Of a DNA stretch of 64,000 nucleotides, positions 62,585-64,000 are shown piece after piece. The stretch's first letter is position 1. Every line of letters starts with the position of its first letter. The position numbers were made by a program, and so were the translations under genes. The notes beneath the pieces were generated by a model that saw nothing but the letters and a program-made list of their open reading frames with translations, made no database searches and was not told the DNA's origin. The DNA is from Nocardioides nitrophenolicus. Lineage in GTDB: Bacteria > Actinomycetota > Actinomycetes > Propionibacteriales > Nocardioidaceae. The stretch spans positions 434,001 to 498,000 of the forward strand of contig NZ_JAFBBY010000001.1 in assembly GCF_016907515.1 (NCBI RefSeq), in the 5' to 3' direction.

Positions 62585-64000
62585 GCGACCGACGGCACCG
62601 ACTCGGAAAGGCCGACCCGGCGGTGCAGGGCCCGCAGCGGCCCCGGCGCCCACCAGGAGCGCTCGCCCAGGAGCCGGACGCTCGCCGGGAGGAGTACGCC
62701 GCGGACCAGGGTGGCGTCGATCAGGATGGCCAGCCCGGTGCCGAGGCCGAAGAACTGGATGAAGCTGACCGAGCTCACCAAGAAGGCGAAGAAGCTGATC
62801 GCGATCAGCGCCGCCGCCGTGCTGACGATCCGGCCGGTGTGGGCCAGGCCGTGGATCATCGCCTCGTCGTTGGCCAGCCCCCGGTCGCGCATCTCCTTGA
62901 TCCGGCTCATCACGAACACCTCGTAGTCCATCGACAGCCCGAAGGCGACGCAGAACAGCAGCACCATCATCGAGCTGTCCATCGGCTGCGGCGTGAAGCC
63001 GAGCACCCCGGACAGGTGGCCGTCCTGGAACACCCACACCATCGCACCGAGGGTGGCGCCCAGCCCAACCGCGTTGAGGACCAGCGCCCGCAGCGGCTGG
63101 ACCACGCTGCCGGTGAACAGGAACAGGATCACGAGCGTCGTCAGCACCAGCCAGCCCGCCACCAGCGGCAGCCGGTCGCCGATCCCCGTCATCTGGTCGT
63201 GCAGCTCGGCGCTCGCACCACCGACCAGCGCCTCGGCGCCGCCCGGCGCCGGCACCGCCCGTACCTCGTCGACCAGGGCCCGCGCGGCCGCGGACATCGG
63301 GTCGAGGTCGGTGACCACCGCGACCAGGTCGGCGTCCCGGCCGGCCTGGACGTCCACCCGGACCACGTCGGGCAGCTGGCCCAACGTCGCGGCGTACGAC
63401 GTCAGCTCGGCCTCCGGAACACTCGTGGTCGTGACCACCTGGATCGGGTGGGTGCCGTCGCCGGCGAAGGACGAGCGCAGTACGTCACCGGCCTGTCGGC
63501 TGGTCGCACTGGTGGGCAGTACGCGGTCGTCCGGCGTACCGAGCTCGATGCCGGCGAGGGGGATCGCCACGACCAGCAGGCCGGCGAGCACGGGCAGCGC
63601 GCTGAGCAGCGGCCGCCGCGCCACGAACCGGGCCAGGCGGGCCCAGGCCGGTGCCTCCTCGCCACGGATGCCACGCACCCGCGGCACCCGCCAGGCGTCG
63701 ATCCGGTCGCCGAGCAGGCTGATGCCCGCCGGGAGGACGACGATCGCGGCGAAGGCGGTGATCAGCATGACGCCGATGCCGGCGTAGGCGAACGAGCGCA
63801 GGAAGTACATCGGGAAGACCAGCAGTGCGGCCAGCGCCACCGCGACCGTGGTCGCGCTGAAGGCGATGGTGCGGCCCGCGGTCTCCACCGCTCGGCGTAC
63901 GGCGTCCGGGTGGGCGCGTCCCGCAGCCCGCTCCTCGCGCACCCGGGCCACCATCAGCAGCCCGTAGTCGACGGCGAGGCCGAGCCCGAGGCCGGTGGTG
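62548..64000 (-). CDS. MMPL-family transporter, partial (N-terminus outside window)
   Basis: 484 C-terminal residues of an RND-type lipid/drug transporter. The visible part starts TTGLGLGLAVDYGLLMVARVRE, the charged DY pair of the proton relay, then the second half repeats the motif (FCVAFGLSMDYEVFVMSRIKEM). MmpL proteins export wall lipids or drugs. The last dozen residues (APTRQKLAQELR) are encoded by the 32-bp repeat array, so the natural C-terminus may have been altered by repeat insertion. The start is beyond base 64000. Confidence 0.88.
   Translation of the reverse strand, partial: TTGLGLGLAVDYGLLMVARVREERAAGRAHPDAVRRAVETAGRTIAFSATTVAVALAALLVFPMYFLRSFAYAGIGVMLITAFAAIVVLPAGISLLGDRIDAWRVPRVRGIRGEEAPAWARLARFVARRPLLSALPVLAGLLVVAIPLAGIELGTPDDRVLPTSATSRQAGDVLRSSFAGDGTHPIQVVTTTSVPEAELTSYAATLGQLPDVVRVDVQAGRDADLVAVVTDLDPMSAAARALVDEVRAVPAPGGAEALVGGASAELHDQMTGIGDRLPLVAGWLVLTTLVILFLFTGSVVQPLRALVLNAVGLGATLGAMVWVFQDGHLSGVLGFTPQPMDSSMMVLLFCVAFGLSMDYEVFVMSRIKEMRDRGLANDEAMIHGLAHTGRIVSTAAALIAISFFAFLVSSVSFIQFFGLGTGLAILIDATLVRGVLLPASVRLLGERSWWAPGPLRALHRRVGLSESVPSVAPTRQKLAQELR

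Overview
The window looks like a chromosomal segment of a high-GC actinomycete, most likely of the Nocardioidaceae (Nocardioides-like). Three things point there: GC-rich codon use with GTG and TTG starts, several probable leaderless genes, and a gene order matching the conserved actinobacterial block argS-lysA-hom-thrC-thrB-rho-rpmE-prfA-prmC-sua5-wecA-like-atpIBEFHAGDC-DUF2550. I see no rRNA, CRISPR array, insertion sequence or phage gene. One tRNA (Arg, CCG) is present.

Layout. 1-2 kb: an FAD oxidoreductase (cut by the window edge) divergent from a TetR regulator, with two copies of one operator between them. 2-6.5 kb: the MEP-pathway operon dxr-rip1-ispG-GNAT. 6.6-13 kb and 18.8-26.5 kb: a cluster of acyl-CoA genes (meaB, acetoacetyl-CoA thiolase, methylmalonyl-CoA epimerase, crotonyl-CoA carboxylase/reductase, 3-hydroxyacyl-CoA dehydrogenase, ethylmalonyl-CoA mutase, cobalamin adenosyltransferase). 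Together they make much of an ethylmalonyl-CoA pathway for acetyl-CoA assimilation plus B12 cofactor supply. Four of their promoter regions share a TACC-N4-GGTA dyad, a candidate pathway regulon. Interspersed are a polar-growth-type coiled-coil protein, transporters, NucS, ferritin with an iron-box-like site, and small conserved proteins. 27-32 kb: a SWIM/SNF2 helicase, an MFS exporter and DUF2550. 32-40 kb: the complete F1Fo ATP synthase operon with a Rex-like site upstream. 40-49.7 kb: the cell-envelope lipid-carrier transferase, translation-termination genes, Rho with a glutamine-rich insertion, and threonine biosynthesis. 49.7-54.6 kb: a five-gene accessory block (two quinone-oxidoreductase-like enzymes, an AraC/DJ-1 regulator, an MFS pump and SoxR) that separates hom from lysA. 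54.6-62.5 kb: lysA, argS, tRNA-Arg, rnhA, kgd and a small partner gene. The window ends in a partial MMPL transporter.

A recurrent feature is that every convergent gene junction with any room between the stop codons holds a palindromic element. Two junctions carry copies of the same element and one holds a head-to-head array of a 32-bp unit. These, and the shared dyad in the acyl-CoA promoters, are the least explained structures in the window. Functional calls rest on recognisable motifs, lengths and gene order only; no database search was possible.
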